Shown here piece after piece: positions 16,821 through 26,272 of a stretch of DNA of 64,000 nt (positions are counted from its first letter, which is position 1; each line of letters starts with the position of its first letter). The stretch is from assembly GCF_000429105.1 (NCBI RefSeq), contig NZ_KE386848.1, positions 618,434-682,433 on the forward strand, read 5' to 3'. The notes under the pieces were generated by a model, which searched no databases, was not told the DNA's origin, and was given only the letters and a program-made list of their open reading frames with translations. This stretch comes from Schaalia suimastitidis DSM 15538. Its GTDB lineage: Bacteria > Actinomycetota > Actinomycetes > Actinomycetales > Actinomycetaceae. A program made the translations under genes and the position numbers.

Positions 16821-17891
16821 CTACTCAGACTTGCGTGTCGCCTCATCGGATGTCACCTCGAGCGGCGCGGTGCCACAAGTGTCTGCGACAATTGCCGAGG
16901 CCGATCCAGCGTCCGGCTTATCAGCTTCCCCGCTCGTTACCTCAGCCTCCCCGCTTATTACCGAGGCGTTATCCGCCACCGCCTCGTCGCCTCGTTCGTG
17001 AGTGAGCGAAGGGTCAGCAACAGAATCCGACCCCACAGCATCCTCGTCCTTACCAATTGCTCCAGGCTCCGCAGCGTCGACAGTTGGCGAATCCGCACGT
17101 TTCCCAGCAAGAACGTACAAGGCAATACCCAGAATGAACATGGCCAACGAAGTCCAAATATTCAGGCGCAATCCAAGGAATGAATACGCTTCGTCAATAC
17201 GAACGTACTCGATCCACATGCGGCCAAGAGGATAGGCCAGCAGGTACATGGCAAAAACTTGGCCAGCATACAGCCGCATCTTTTTCTCGAGGCGCACAAT
17301 GACGAATGCCGCCGCAAGATTCCACAAGGATTCATAGAGGAAGGTGGGGTGGAACAGCGTACCTTCAGCGTAACCTGCAGGCAGGTGAGCAGCGTCGATT
17401 TCAAGACCCCACGGCAACGTGGTGGGCGCACCAAAAAGCTCCTGATTGAACCAATTTCCCCACCGTCCGATCGCTTGAGCCACCAAGAGTGCAGGTGCAA
17501 TCGCGTCGGCCACAGGTGCGAGGCGGGCACCGGAACGCTTCAACGCAAGCCACACACCGAGGGCACCGCCAATCACCCCACCCCAGATACCGATGCCACC
17601 TTCCCAAATATAAAAGACACGCACCCACTCTCCGTTGGGTCCGAAATAGTTATCAGGCGAGGTGATGACATGGTAAATACGGGCTCCGACAATACCGAAA
17701 GGAATAGCCCAAAGTGCGACGTCAAATAGCACATCAGGATTACCGCCGCGTTTCGCATATCGCTTTGACGACCACCACACGGCAATCAACATGCCGCACA
17801 TAATGAGCAGCCCATAGGCGCGGATTGGGACCGGTCCGATCCACCACACACTTTCTGACGGTGACGGAATCGATAACGGTACCACGGTCAT
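16821..17891 (-). CDS. lgt: Prolipoprotein diacylglyceryl transferase
   Basis: A 356-residue membrane enzyme that transfers diacylglycerol from phosphatidylglycerol to the cysteine of prelipoproteins. The first about 275 residues carry seven membrane segments and the Lgt signature, with GRWGNWFNQELFG holding the essential arginine and asparagine, HPTFLYESLWN, and the early RAYGLL histidine-type loop. After residue about 280 follows a hydrophilic, acidic tail of about 75 residues (rich in D, E, A, S) that is not part of the catalytic fold; such tails are frequent in actinobacterial Lgt. Its ATG overlaps the trpA stop by 4 bases (ATGA), so it is co-translated with the trp genes, as in other actinobacteria. 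Confidence 0.96.
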   Translation of the reverse strand: MTVVPLSIPSPSESVWWIGPVPIRAYGLLIMCGMLIAVWWSSKRYAKRGGNPDVLFDVALWAIPFGIVGARIYHVITSPDNYFGPNGEWVRVFYIWEGGIGIWGGVIGGALGVWLALKRSGARLAPVADAIAPALLVAQAIGRWGNWFNQELFGAPTTLPWGLEIDAAHLPAGYAEGTLFHPTFLYESLWNLAAAFVIVRLEKKMRLYAGQVFAMYLLAYPLGRMWIEYVRIDEAYSFLGLRLNIWTSLAMFILGIALYVLAGKRADSPTVDAAEPGAIGKDEDAVGSDSVADPSLTHERGDEAVADNASVISGEAEVTSGEADKPDAGSASAIVADTCGTAPLEVTSDEATRKSE

Positions 17892-18697
17892 GCTCGAGCT
17901 CCCTTGACGCCTGCAGCTAAATCCTTCGCAACGGATTCTAATGCACGCAAGCCACAGTCGACATTGTCATCAAAGAGCTGATTCACCAGAGCTGACCCTA
18001 CGATCACACCATCTGCGTAGGTGCCTATTTCTCGAGCCTGCGCACCATTAGACACACCGAGGCCAACGCAAACACGTCGCGCACCTGCTGCACGTGTGCG
18101 TTCTACCAGCGGTTTTACTGCATCGCCAACACGTGAACGCGCCCCTGTCACACCCATTGACGAGGCCGCATACACCCACCCCTTGCAATGCTCACTAATG
18201 AGACGCAAACGTCGCTCGGGGGACGAAGGTGCCGTCAAGTAAATACGTTCTAAACCATAGGCATCAGAAGCCGCCTCCCACTGGGCGCCCTCCTCAGGCG
18301 GCAAATCCGGCGTAATCAAACCAGCGCCACCAACTGCCGCGAAATCAGCCGCAAAGCGTTCCACCCCGTACCATTCGACCGGGTTCCAGTACGTCATGCT
18401 CAGCGTGGAAATCCCATAAGAAGTGAGCTGATCGACAGCGTCAAAGAGGTCCTCCAAATGTGTGCCACGTTCAAGGGCAATCGTTGTGGCCTTTTGAATC
18501 GTTGGCCCGTCCATCCCCGGATCGGAATAGGGAAAACCCAACTCGATCGCGTCGAAACCGCAATCCGCCAAGACCTTACCGGCAGCAATAGAGTGAGCAA
18601 CTGTGGGAAAACCCACGGGAAGATAACCAATTAACGCACTGTCGCCTCGCGAAATAGCGGCGTCAATGGCGGCACCGCTCAGCAGTTGAGTCCCCAT
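17888..18697 (-). CDS. trpA: Tryptophan synthase alpha chain
   Basis: A 269-residue TIM barrel that cleaves indole-3-glycerol phosphate to indole, which is channelled to TrpB. The catalytic glutamate is in DAIELGFPYSDP, and the aspartate of the same motif is also present. The phosphate-binding GLGVSNGAQ and GVIVGSALV loops lie near the C-terminus. The start ATG touches the last base of trpB, and its stop overlaps lgt by 4 bases, so the operon is tightly coupled. Length is normal. Confidence 0.97.
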   Translation of the reverse strand: MGTQLLSGAAIDAAISRGDSALIGYLPVGFPTVAHSIAAGKVLADCGFDAIELGFPYSDPGMDGPTIQKATTIALERGTHLEDLFDAVDQLTSYGISTLSMTYWNPVEWYGVERFAADFAAVGGAGLITPDLPPEEGAQWEAASDAYGLERIYLTAPSSPERRLRLISEHCKGWVYAASSMGVTGARSRVGDAVKPLVERTRAAGARRVCVGLGVSNGAQAREIGTYADGVIVGSALVNQLFDDNVDCGLRALESVAKDLAAGVKGARA

Positions 18698-19968
18698 CAG
18701 TGAGCCTCCTCCAGTTGGGTGATACCAGCGTGTGACGAACTGGGATCAATAACCTGCAAGCGCGCCTGCCCAAGACCAAACCACTTCGACGCCGTATCCA
18801 CGTCTTTGTCGCCTCTACCTGATAGGCAGACCAAAGCAATGGGTTCGCTCCCCGCCTCCCATGAGCCTTCCTTTTCTTTAGCCCACTGCCGGATACCTGC
18901 CAGAGCGTGTGAGGATTCAATTGCGGGGATGATGCCCTCGGTGCGTGACAAAGCCAAGAAAGCATCCATGGCGTCACTGTCCGTAATCGGGATATACCGG
19001 GCGCGGCCTGACTGTGCCAGCCACGCATGTTCCGGTCCAACACCCGGATAGTCCAAGCCTGCGGAAATAGAATGTGACGCTTTGGTCTGGCCATCTCGTT
19101 CCTGGAGCAGGTAGGTGCGAGCACCGTGAAGGACACCAGTCTGATTCGCGGTAATGGATGCGGCGTGTCGACCGGTATCAAAGCCATCACCCCCAGCTTC
19201 GCAGCCGAGGATTTCAACGTCGGCATCGTCAATAAATGCCGTGAAAGTACCGATCGCATTTGATCCGCCACCGATACACGCACAGACAACGTCAGGCAAG
19301 CGGCCTGTTCGCTCCAGTAGCTCAACACGCGCCTCGTCGCCGATGACACGTTGAAGGTCACGCACCACGGTAGGAAATGGGTGCGGGCCAGCGGCGGTAC
19401 CAAAGATGTAGTTCGTCGTGGCAACATTGGTCACCCAGTCGCGGAATGCCTCGTTGATGGCGTCTTTGAGGGTTCGGGACCCCTGAGTGACAGCAATCAC
19501 CTCAGCGCCAAGCATCTGCATACGGGCAACGTTAAGGGCTTGACGTTGAGTATCCTCGTACCCCATGTAGATCGTGCACTCCAATCCAAGGAGTGCCGCA
19601 GCAGTTGCGGTCGCCACGCCATGTTGACCGGCACCTGTTTCAGCGATGACACGCGTCTTGCCCAATTCTTTTGTTAAGAGCGCTTGCCCCAAGACATTGT
19701 TGATCTTATGGGAACCCGTATGGTTAAGGTCCTCGCGTTTAAGGAATACACGCACGCCCCCAAGGTCTTCCGCAAAACGCGGCACCTCAGTCAGCAGAGA
19801 TGGCCTACCCGCGTAGTCGCGAAACAACACATCCAAACGTGAGCGGAAATCTGGGTCTACCCACAGTTGCGACCATGCTTGTTCAATTTCCTCAAGTGGC
19901 CCCATCAGGGATTCAGCAACAAATCGACCACCGAAGTGCCCAAAATATGGTCCTTGATGTGTGCTCAC
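18697..19968 (-). CDS. trpB: Tryptophan synthase beta chain
   Basis: A 423-residue PLP enzyme that joins indole and serine to form tryptophan. The Schiff-base lysine is in [11 protein letters not shown], the carboxylate-binding loop is AETGAGQHG, and the phosphate-binding glycine loop is [12 protein letters not shown]. The N-terminal [15 protein letters not shown] and the C-terminal [11 protein letters not shown] are family standard. It overlaps trpC by 4 bases upstream and abuts trpA downstream. Confidence 0.98.
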   Translation of the reverse strand: MSTHQGPYFGHFGGRFVAESLMGPLEEIEQAWSQLWVDPDFRSRLDVLFRDYAGRPSLLTEVPRFAEDLGGVRVFLKREDLNHTGSHKINNVLGQALLTKELGKTRVIAETGAGQHGVATATAAALLGLECTIYMGYEDTQRQALNVARMQMLGAEVIAVTQGSRTLKDAINEAFRDWVTNVATTNYIFGTAAGPHPFPTVVRDLQRVIGDEARVELLERTGRLPDVVCACIGGGSNAIGTFTAFIDDADVEILGCEAGGDGFDTGRHAASITANQTGVLHGARTYLLQERDGQTKASHSISAGLDYPGVGPEHAWLAQSGRARYIPITDSDAMDAFLALSRTEGIIPAIESSHALAGIRQWAKEKEGSWEAGSEPIALVCLSGRGDKDVDTASKWFGLGQARLQVIDPSSSHAGITQLEEAH

Positions 19969-20816
19969 AGTATGTCCTCATGTCGTGCCGCGCGCACGCG
20001 TGCTTTACGGTCGGTTCGCAGGGCAGGATGCTGACCCGCGGCAACCATGTCGGCAACCGATTCGCGTGGCGTACCCGATTTTACTAACGCCTCACCAACG
20101 AGCACAGCATCAGCCCCTACCATCGCATAGTCCAGCACATCGTGCGGACCACGTACCGCCGATTCTGCAACTGCGACGACATCCGTTGGCAGCACATCAA
20201 TCACCTGCTCAATGACACTGCGATCAACATCAAGTGTGGTCAGGTCTCGCGCATTGACGCCAATGACTTTTGCGCCCGCGTCAAGAGCACGCAGCGCCTC
20301 CAAACGGGAGTGGGTTTCCACCAACGCCGTCATACCAAGCGAATGGACACGGTCAAGAAGCGACACCAAAGCAGGTTGTTCAAGCGCTGCCACGATAAGC
20401 AGCACCAGATCAGCACCGTGAGCTCGAGCTTCGTGAACCTGATAGGGGGTGACAATAAAATCTTTTCGCAATACGGGGATATCGACAGCTGCGCGCACAG
20501 CGTCAAGGTCAGCAAGTGAGCCTTTGAAACGCCGCTGCTCTGTGAGGACGGATATGGCGGTGGCTCCTCCCGCCTCGTACATCTGCGCCAAAGCCGCAGG
20601 GTCCGGGATGTCGGCAAGCGAACCTTTTGACGGGGAGGAACGCTTCACCTCGGCAATGAGTGAGACGGCGCCCGGATTGGCACGAAATGCGGCAAGGGCG
20701 TCAAGCGCGTCAGGTGCACGCCTGGCACGTTCTTTGATTGCGTCCATCGGGACTGCTGCTTCGCGGACCTTGAGGTCATCAAGGACGCCAGCGATGATGC
20801 TATCGAGCACACTCAT
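19965..20816 (-). CDS. trpC: Indole-3-glycerol phosphate synthase
   Basis: A 283-residue TIM-barrel enzyme that closes the indole ring from carboxyphenylamino-deoxyribulose phosphate. [12 protein letters not shown] holds the catalytic lysine, FKGSLADL and VLRKDFIV follow, and NARDLTT plus [10 protein letters not shown] complete the site. It is monofunctional, with no fused TrpF. ATG 20816 is selected because GAGAGGGG lies just ahead; an upstream in-frame start lacks this. It overlaps trpB by 4 bases. No trpD or trpF appears in the operon. Confidence 0.97.
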   Translation of the reverse strand: MSVLDSIIAGVLDDLKVREAAVPMDAIKERARRAPDALDALAAFRANPGAVSLIAEVKRSSPSKGSLADIPDPAALAQMYEAGGATAISVLTEQRRFKGSLADLDAVRAAVDIPVLRKDFIVTPYQVHEARAHGADLVLLIVAALEQPALVSLLDRVHSLGMTALVETHSRLEALRALDAGAKVIGVNARDLTTLDVDRSVIEQVIDVLPTDVVAVAESAVRGPHDVLDYAMVGADAVLVGEALVKSGTPRESVADMVAAGQHPALRTDRKARVRAARHEDIL

Positions 20817-20852
20817 GGTGAGGCCCCTCTCAGTTGTCACCTGTGAGGAATG

Positions 20853-22490
20853 CTAACAAGGCTGTTGGCCTTGCCCTGATTCGGTACCGCCATCTGGTCC
20901 AAAGCCCACCGCTGGCACCACAGGTTGTAGGCGGGACGCAAGTTCCACTGCGTGTATGGCAGCTGCCGCCTTATTGCGTGTTTCTTCATATTCTGTGGCC
21001 GGTACAGATTCAGCGACGAGACCTGCGCCTGCCTGTACGGAAGCAATACCATCCTTAATCTGTGCTGTGCGTATAGCAATTGCCAGATCAGCGTCACCAC
21101 TGAGGTCAAAGTAGCCCACCACTCCCCCATAGATGCCGCGGGCTGCTGGTTCGAAGTCATCAATCAAACGAATGGCACGTGGCTTAGGTGCGCCTGAAAG
21201 GGTGCCCGCAGGGAATGTCGCCACAAGAGCATCTAAAGCATCGGCGTCGTCACGTAGAACACCGGTGACTGTCGAGGAAATATGTTGAATATGGGAAAAG
21301 CGTTTGATTTCCATCAGGGTGGCCACTTCCACCGTGGCGGGGTCACACACTTTCGACAGGTCATTACGTGCCAAGTCAACCAGCATGACGTGTTCCGAAA
21401 GTTCTTTTGGATCGCGAAGAAGTTCTTCAGCCAGTGCCCTATCTGCGGCGGAGTCAGCTCCCCGCGGACGCGATCCTGCGATCGGATAGGTCCATATTCT
21501 GCGGTTTTGCGCCCGCACAAGGGTTTCTGGTGAAGAGCCCACAACTTCAAATACGCCGCCATGTGCGTCGGGAAGGCACAGGTAGTACATATACGGTGAC
21601 GGGTTGATGGTGCGTAGCACCCGGTAGATATCTAGGGCGTTTGCCGAGGTGCGAATATCGGCCCGTTGCGAGAGGACCACCTGGAAGACTTCACCGTCGC
21701 GTATTGCTTCCTTTGCAGCAACAACAGCCGATTCAAAGGCGCTGCGCTGCGTGCGATGCTGGACAGTAGGGCCTTCTACAGCGTCTGCGAACGGTGAAGT
21801 GCTTGACAGGCCCAGGACTGCAGGTGGAAATGGTGCCGATAGGTCAGCAGCCATAGTGTCGAGGCGCTCCACCGCATGTGCATATGCGGCGTCAATCCGT
21901 TCATTGGTGCCATCCATATTCCATGCGATAGCGATAAGCCAAATAGATCCGTCACTGTGATCAATGGCTGCGACATCAGTTGCTAGGCACAATGCGGCAT
22001 CTGGGATCTGTGCTTCTTTTGGTGCTGTGGGCAGTAACGTCGGTTCCCATTCGGGAATGATGCCCCACCCCAGTGCCCCCACAAGTGCACCTGTTAGCGG
22101 TGGCATACCAGGTATCGGATCAACGTGGAGTGTGCGTAGTGCGCTGTGGAGGACTTCAAGGAGTGTCCCTTGCCGTAGCGCCCCTGCTGGTTCGGTTCCG
22201 ATCCAGGTGGCGGTGCCCTCGTCAGCAACGATGGCCGAGGCGCTGCGTGCGCCCACGAAGGACCAGCGGCCCCAGCTTCCGTCGTGTTCAGCTGATTCAA
22301 GGATAAAGGTGCCTTCGCGTCCGTCTGCAAGTTGACGATACACACCTACCGCGCTGAGTTCATCGGCGAGGATACGACGCACCACCGGTATGACGCGCCG
22401 CTTCGCGGCCAATTCTCTAAAACCGTCCAAGGTGGGCCATACCTGGCCCCATTGGAGGTCTTGTGGGCCGCGGGTCGTTGGTTCCGTCAT
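20853..22490 (-). CDS. trpE: Anthranilate synthase component I
   Basis: A 545-residue chorismate-utilising enzyme that makes anthranilate using ammonia from a glutamine amidotransferase partner. The feedback site for tryptophan is visible as [19 protein letters not shown] (LES type), and the catalytic C-terminal half includes [10 protein letters not shown]-like [26 protein letters not shown] and [10 protein letters not shown]. It is preceded by hisI, overlapping by 4 bases. The amidotransferase gene trpG is not in the operon or window, so it must be elsewhere or be replaced by PabA. No attenuator or tryptophan-rich leader is visible upstream. Confidence 0.96.
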   Translation of the reverse strand: MTEPTTRGPQDLQWGQVWPTLDGFRELAAKRRVIPVVRRILADELSAVGVYRQLADGREGTFILESAEHDGSWGRWSFVGARSASAIVADEGTATWIGTEPAGALRQGTLLEVLHSALRTLHVDPIPGMPPLTGALVGALGWGIIPEWEPTLLPTAPKEAQIPDAALCLATDVAAIDHSDGSIWLIAIAWNMDGTNERIDAAYAHAVERLDTMAADLSAPFPPAVLGLSSTSPFADAVEGPTVQHRTQRSAFESAVVAAKEAIRDGEVFQVVLSQRADIRTSANALDIYRVLRTINPSPYMYYLCLPDAHGGVFEVVGSSPETLVRAQNRRIWTYPIAGSRPRGADSAADRALAEELLRDPKELSEHVMLVDLARNDLSKVCDPATVEVATLMEIKRFSHIQHISSTVTGVLRDDADALDALVATFPAGTLSGAPKPRAIRLIDDFEPAARGIYGGVVGYFDLSGDADLAIAIRTAQIKDGIASVQAGAGLVAESVPATEYEETRNKAAAAIHAVELASRLQPVVPAVGFGPDGGTESGQGQQPC

Positions 22491-22846
22491 GAGCGGTGGC
22501 CTTCCTGCGCCTCGATTATGCCGCCTTCATCAAAGCAACTGTATTCACCGGTGTGGCAAGCAGCGCCCACCTGGTCAACAGCGATAAGCAACGCATCGCC
22601 ATCACAGTCAATACGCACCGACTTTACCCACTGCCAGTGGCCGGACGTATCGCCTTTACGCCAGTATTCATTGCGTGAGCGTGACCAGAAGGTGACACGA
22701 CCTTCGGTGAGTGTGCGCGCAAGGGCCTCGTCATCCATCCACCCAAGCATCAGCACAGTACCTGTGTCGTACTGCTGAATAATGGCCGCTACAAGTCCAT
22801 CTGCATTGCGTTTTAGTCGCTGGGCAATACTGGGGTCTAAGGTCAC
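22487..22846 (-). CDS. hisI: Phosphoribosyl-AMP cyclohydrolase
   Basis: A 119-residue Zn/Mg enzyme that opens the adenine ring of phosphoribosyl-AMP in histidine synthesis. The Mg site is [10 protein letters not shown], and the zinc ligands are the cysteine of that motif together with CHTGEYSC. The N-terminus and [17 protein letters not shown] loop are typical. HisE is a separate gene not seen here. It leads the his/trp/lgt operon and overlaps trpE by 4 bases. Confidence 0.96.
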   Translation of the reverse strand: MTLDPSIAQRLKRNADGLVAAIIQQYDTGTVLMLGWMDDEALARTLTEGRVTFWSRSRNEYWRKGDTSGHWQWVKSVRIDCDGDALLIAVDQVGAACHTGEYSCFDEGGIIEAQEGHRS

Positions 22847-22940
22847 CGAAGTATTGTCCCATACCTGGGTGTTGCCGTGCCCGAGCGGGTCACATAACAG
22901 GGTGAAGGCTCGACATCAGTCGGCTGAAATAGTGGCGGCT

Positions 22941-23636
22941 TTAAATCCAGTCAGGTAAGACGCCCCAGGCGAGGTGAGATGCGAGGGCACCACCAATAAG
23001 CCACGGTCCCATCGGGATGCGACTCTCGGTGCCTGCGTGACCGACCACCACTTTCCACAAAGCGGCAAGCCCAGCGGTGACGAAAGAAACGACAAGACCA
23101 AAAAGGGCTGCGTCCAAGCCGAGGATTCCTAGCATTGCGCCAAGTACTGGAGCAAGTTTGACATCGCCTCTGCCCATTCCACCAGGCAGTCGCGACGCTA
23201 ACCACAGGGGTGCCGTCCAGATAATGGCGCCCGTTAAGGCTTTGAAGAGGATACGGCCTGGTGAGGGATCCATGAGCGCAGCGAGGAGCACCCCCGTTGC
23301 TACACCGCACCCCATCACCGCTGTATAGGCGTTGGGCAGGCGGTGGGTTTTGACGTCAACATAGGCTGACAGGGCGCCGACCATCGCGACGGTCACTAAG
23401 GCTGGTGCAGCTGGACGTTGTTCTCCGGCGATGACAACGGCAGCACCTAATAGTGTGACGGCCCACCAAATGCCGTTTCGTGCCAGCGGCGTCATGCCGA
23501 CGGCAACGAGGTATCGGCGCTGGATACGCCAGCCTCGTGCCCATACCCACCAGCTCAAGAGAAGCCAGGTGGTAAAACCTGCGATCAGACGCAATTCTTC
23601 GATCGAATGTAGGAAGGTGCGTATCGCTTCAAACAT
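22941..23636 (-). CDS. A24-family prepilin peptidase, short form
   Basis: A 231-residue membrane aspartyl protease with about six to seven helices. The two catalytic aspartates are in YVDVKTHRLPN and in the GxGD motif GMGRGDVKLAP. The N-terminal methyltransferase domain with its zinc cysteines, present in classical PilD, is missing, so it should only cleave type IV prepilin-like leader peptides. No pilin or pilus assembly genes are nearby, as usual for actinobacteria where it sits next to aroE. The ATG at 23636 overlaps the aroE stop by 8 bases; an upstream GTG lacks a ribosome site. Confidence 0.88.
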   Translation of the reverse strand: MFEAIRTFLHSIEELRLIAGFTTWLLLSWWVWARGWRIQRRYLVAVGMTPLARNGIWWAVTLLGAAVVIAGEQRPAAPALVTVAMVGALSAYVDVKTHRLPNAYTAVMGCGVATGVLLAALMDPSPGRILFKALTGAIIWTAPLWLASRLPGGMGRGDVKLAPVLGAMLGILGLDAALFGLVVSFVTAGLAALWKVVVGHAGTESRIPMGPWLIGGALASHLAWGVLPDWI

Positions 23637-24468
23637 GGGTCCAACCAGGTAGTGCACGCATGAGGGCGGTTGTCATTGGCGCAGTATCAACGTCATATCC
23701 GGTCATTAATTTGACCTGGGCTTGGGCTTGATAAGTGAGCATATCGAGGCCGTGGGCGACACGTCCCCCTTTGGTGCGCCACGCCTGAACCAGCTCGGTG
23801 TCAAGGGGCGAGTAGACGACGTCGAGCAGTACTTGCGTGTTGCGTGGCTGCACCTGGGCGGCAAGGGCATCGCACACATGCGCTGGCATGGTCGAAACGA
23901 CAATATCTGCGTGCGCAATGGCAGCCAGCACGTCATCAGTGCGCGACCACAGGACCTGATGAACGTTCAGACCCAGGCGTGTGGCCGCACGCAGGACTGA
24001 GTGGGGGCCTGCGAAACGGCGCGCGGCAAGTGTGAGGTCGTTGATCCCCATACCTCCAAGCGCCGCTAGTGCCGAGGCTGCGGTGGCCCCAGCACCGAGG
24101 ATCACCGCTGAATGATGTCCACTACCAGAGGCAACCTCAATAGCTCGACTAATACCTAGGACGTCGGTGTTAAACCCTGTGAGGATTCCCCCTGATGGGA
24201 TCACGGTATTGACCGAACCCACCGCCTGAGCCATCGGATCAACAGCATCCAAAAGACTCATTACAGCTTGTTTACACGGCATGGTCACTGAGAGGCCAAT
24301 ACACGCTGGATCGAGTTCCAACAGGAGCGACGGGAGCGTAGCCTCGTCACATTCCACGAGGCGGTACTGCCAGTGGTCGGGTAAGCCAAGGGCATGCCAG
24401 GCGGCAGTATGCAGCACCGGGGAAAGACTATGCTCGATCGGTTTGCCGATCACCGCCGCCCAGGACAT
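23629..24468 (-). CDS. aroE: Shikimate dehydrogenase
   Basis: A 279-residue enzyme reducing 3-dehydroshikimate to shikimate with NADPH. It shows the substrate-binding IGKPIEHSLSP, the catalytic lysine segment SVTMPCKQAV, the NTD of GFNTD, and the nucleotide-binding GAGATAASALAAL. The usual N-x-T-P-x-G near the C-terminal third is modified (VVSTMPAHVCDAL), as is common in actinobacterial AroE. ATG 24468 shares a base with the mltG stop (TGATG). Confidence 0.93.
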   Translation of the reverse strand: MSWAAVIGKPIEHSLSPVLHTAAWHALGLPDHWQYRLVECDEATLPSLLLELDPACIGLSVTMPCKQAVMSLLDAVDPMAQAVGSVNTVIPSGGILTGFNTDVLGISRAIEVASGSGHHSAVILGAGATAASALAALGGMGINDLTLAARRFAGPHSVLRAATRLGLNVHQVLWSRTDDVLAAIAHADIVVSTMPAHVCDALAAQVQPRNTQVLLDVVYSPLDTELVQAWRTKGGRVAHGLDMLTYQAQAQVKLMTGYDVDTAPMTTALMRALPGWTHV

Positions 24469-25790
24469 CAGCACTTGCCAGGGTTTTCGGCACAGTACTG
24501 GTCGAAACGCAATTTATTTTGTTCTTGTTCGGCCAGTGTCGTGGCGAATAGTGTTTCACCCGTGTCGAGATTGACGGTGACGAAGTACAGCCATGTGCCG
24601 TCAGCAGGTGCCAAGACAGCCTGGATGGTTTCGATCGACGGCTGTGCGATCGGCGTGGGCGGAAGCCCCGCTTTGATGTAGGTGTTGTACGGATTGTCGT
24701 TACGTAAGTCCTCTGCTGTGGGGACACCACCCGATTTCCCTACGCCGTAAAGGACGGTGGAGTCCATTTGCAGCAATCCGCGCGTCTCCCCTGCCGTATC
24801 AGCCAGACGATTTTCAATGACGCGTGCAACCATTGGCAGGTATTGATCAACGTTGACTTCACGTTCAACGATCGAGGCTTTCGTCAGGACTGTATGCCAC
24901 TGCGCTTGGTCAACGCCAAGGCTCTGCAGTTGCGTCACCATACCAGTCACCATCTTGGAGATCAGTGACGTTGGCGTATCCGTGGTACTTACTTCGTAGG
25001 AGCCCGGCAGGAGCCACCCTTCAGGATTACCTGCAGCTTCCTGTGGTAATCCAATTGCCGAGGCGTCGGCGAAGGCTGCGGTGATTTCCTCTGTGCTGAA
25101 GCCGGTCACCGAGGCCATACGTTCGGTAATTTGTTTGACGGTTTCACCAGGATTAACGGTGACTGTATTGTCGGATCGGTTGGCCTCATCAAGAAGTGCT
25201 GCTAGAGCTTCAGCGGCACTCATCTGAAGTTTCAAACTATAGGTCCCTGGACGGATCGTGCTTGACGCTTTATTTGCTTCCCATGCGCGCACAAAGGCGC
25301 TCACCGATTTGACGACATCTGCTTGCACAAGTTTGTTGCCGATGTCAGTGCCGGTCTCACCTTCTTCGACAACGACTTCCACAGCCCCTGTCCCTGGGCC
25401 TGGATAGTCGTCTGCTTCGACCACAATTTCGACCTCATTGAGAATAGTCATGGCGTACCACACGGCGGTACCAATAAGTCCCAGCACGACGAGAAGCACG
25501 AGAACAGAGCGGATACGTCGGTTACGGCGGCGAGCTTTAGCACGTCGACGTTCGTGTTCGAGGCGACGTGAGCGCATCCCAGTGGTTTCGGCTGTTACTG
25601 CGCGACGCGACGGCAGCGAGGCTGGACATGTTGGTGCTGCGGAGCCAGACACGGGCGTTGCGGGTGTATGAGCAGCGGAAGGTAATGCGGGCTGCGAGGG
25701 CGCAACAGCCTCGTTATTGCGCCGCGGACGCCCGTGGATATCGCTGCGCCGCGGAAGGGGACGTCTCGGTGTTGAGTGCTCGTCTGTCAC
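24468..25790 (-). CDS. mltG: Endolytic murein transglycosylase
   Basis: A 440-residue membrane-anchored enzyme. About 110 hydrophilic, arginine- and proline-rich residues lie in the cytoplasm, then one membrane helix (about 112-133, SVLVLLVVLGLIGTAVWYAM). The extracellular part has a LysM-like subdomain and the YceG catalytic domain with the glutamate in KASIVEREV and MDSTVLYGVGK. It cuts nascent glycan strands and is thought to set their length. It overlaps ruvX by 4 bases. The long basic cytoplasmic tail is typical of actinobacteria. Confidence 0.95.
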   Translation of the reverse strand: MTDEHSTPRRPLPRRSDIHGRPRRNNEAVAPSQPALPSAAHTPATPVSGSAAPTCPASLPSRRAVTAETTGMRSRRLEHERRRAKARRRNRRIRSVLVLLVVLGLIGTAVWYAMTILNEVEIVVEADDYPGPGTGAVEVVVEEGETGTDIGNKLVQADVVKSVSAFVRAWEANKASSTIRPGTYSLKLQMSAAEALAALLDEANRSDNTVTVNPGETVKQITERMASVTGFSTEEITAAFADASAIGLPQEAAGNPEGWLLPGSYEVSTTDTPTSLISKMVTGMVTQLQSLGVDQAQWHTVLTKASIVEREVNVDQYLPMVARVIENRLADTAGETRGLLQMDSTVLYGVGKSGGVPTAEDLRNDNPYNTYIKAGLPPTPIAQPSIETIQAVLAPADGTWLYFVTVNLDTGETLFATTLAEQEQNKLRFDQYCAENPGKC

Positions 25791-26272
25791 TGATTGTCCT
25801 TCCCATCGCTGCCGAATAGCTCTTCACCGGGCGGGCATGCGCCGATGCGTTCCATCTCGAGCGCATGCTCAAGAATGATTTGAGCAGCCACCTGGTCAAC
25901 TACGTCACGGTGGCTACGTTCACTTCTACCTGCGGCACGCAGGCGGTCGTGTGCTTGGTTAGAGCTTAGCCGTTCATCGACCAATGCCACACGGACTTTC
26001 GGGAGCAGTTTTTTGAGACGTTTACCGTATTTGCGTGCCGCTTTTGCCGAAACGCCTTCGCTTCCCTTGAGGTGGCGTGGTAGTCCTACAATGATTTCAA
26101 TGGCCCCGTATTCCTTGGCAAGAGCAACGATTCGCTCAATCTCGCTGCCATCAGGCGCGCGGTGAACCGTTTCTACAGGCAACGCAAGGAGGCCCCCAGG
26201 ATCGGTTCGGGCGACCCCTATTCGGACAGTCCCCACATCGATCCCGAGGCGCACTCCTGGGCGTATGCTCAC
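25787..26272 (-). CDS. ruvX: RuvX/YqgF RNase H-fold nuclease
   Basis: A 161-residue RNase H-fold protein needed for 16S rRNA 5' processing in E. coli and a putative Holliday-junction resolvase. Acidic metal ligands are in GIDVGTVRIGVA, VDERLSS and the C-terminal RDVVDQVAAQIIL. VGLPRHLKGSEG is a family motif. It overlaps alaS and mltG by 4 bases each, so alaS-ruvX-mltG-aroE is one coupled unit. Confidence 0.95.
   Translation of the reverse strand: MSIRPGVRLGIDVGTVRIGVARTDPGGLLALPVETVHRAPDGSEIERIVALAKEYGAIEIIVGLPRHLKGSEGVSAKAARKYGKRLKKLLPKVRVALVDERLSSNQAHDRLRAAGRSERSHRDVVDQVAAQIILEHALEMERIGACPPGEELFGSDGKDNQ

Noticed and set aside
22847-22940. Search for a trp attenuator or T-box ahead of hisI-trpE
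   Set aside because: No tryptophan-rich leader ORF, T-box motif or terminator/antiterminator pair could be traced in the short upstream region.
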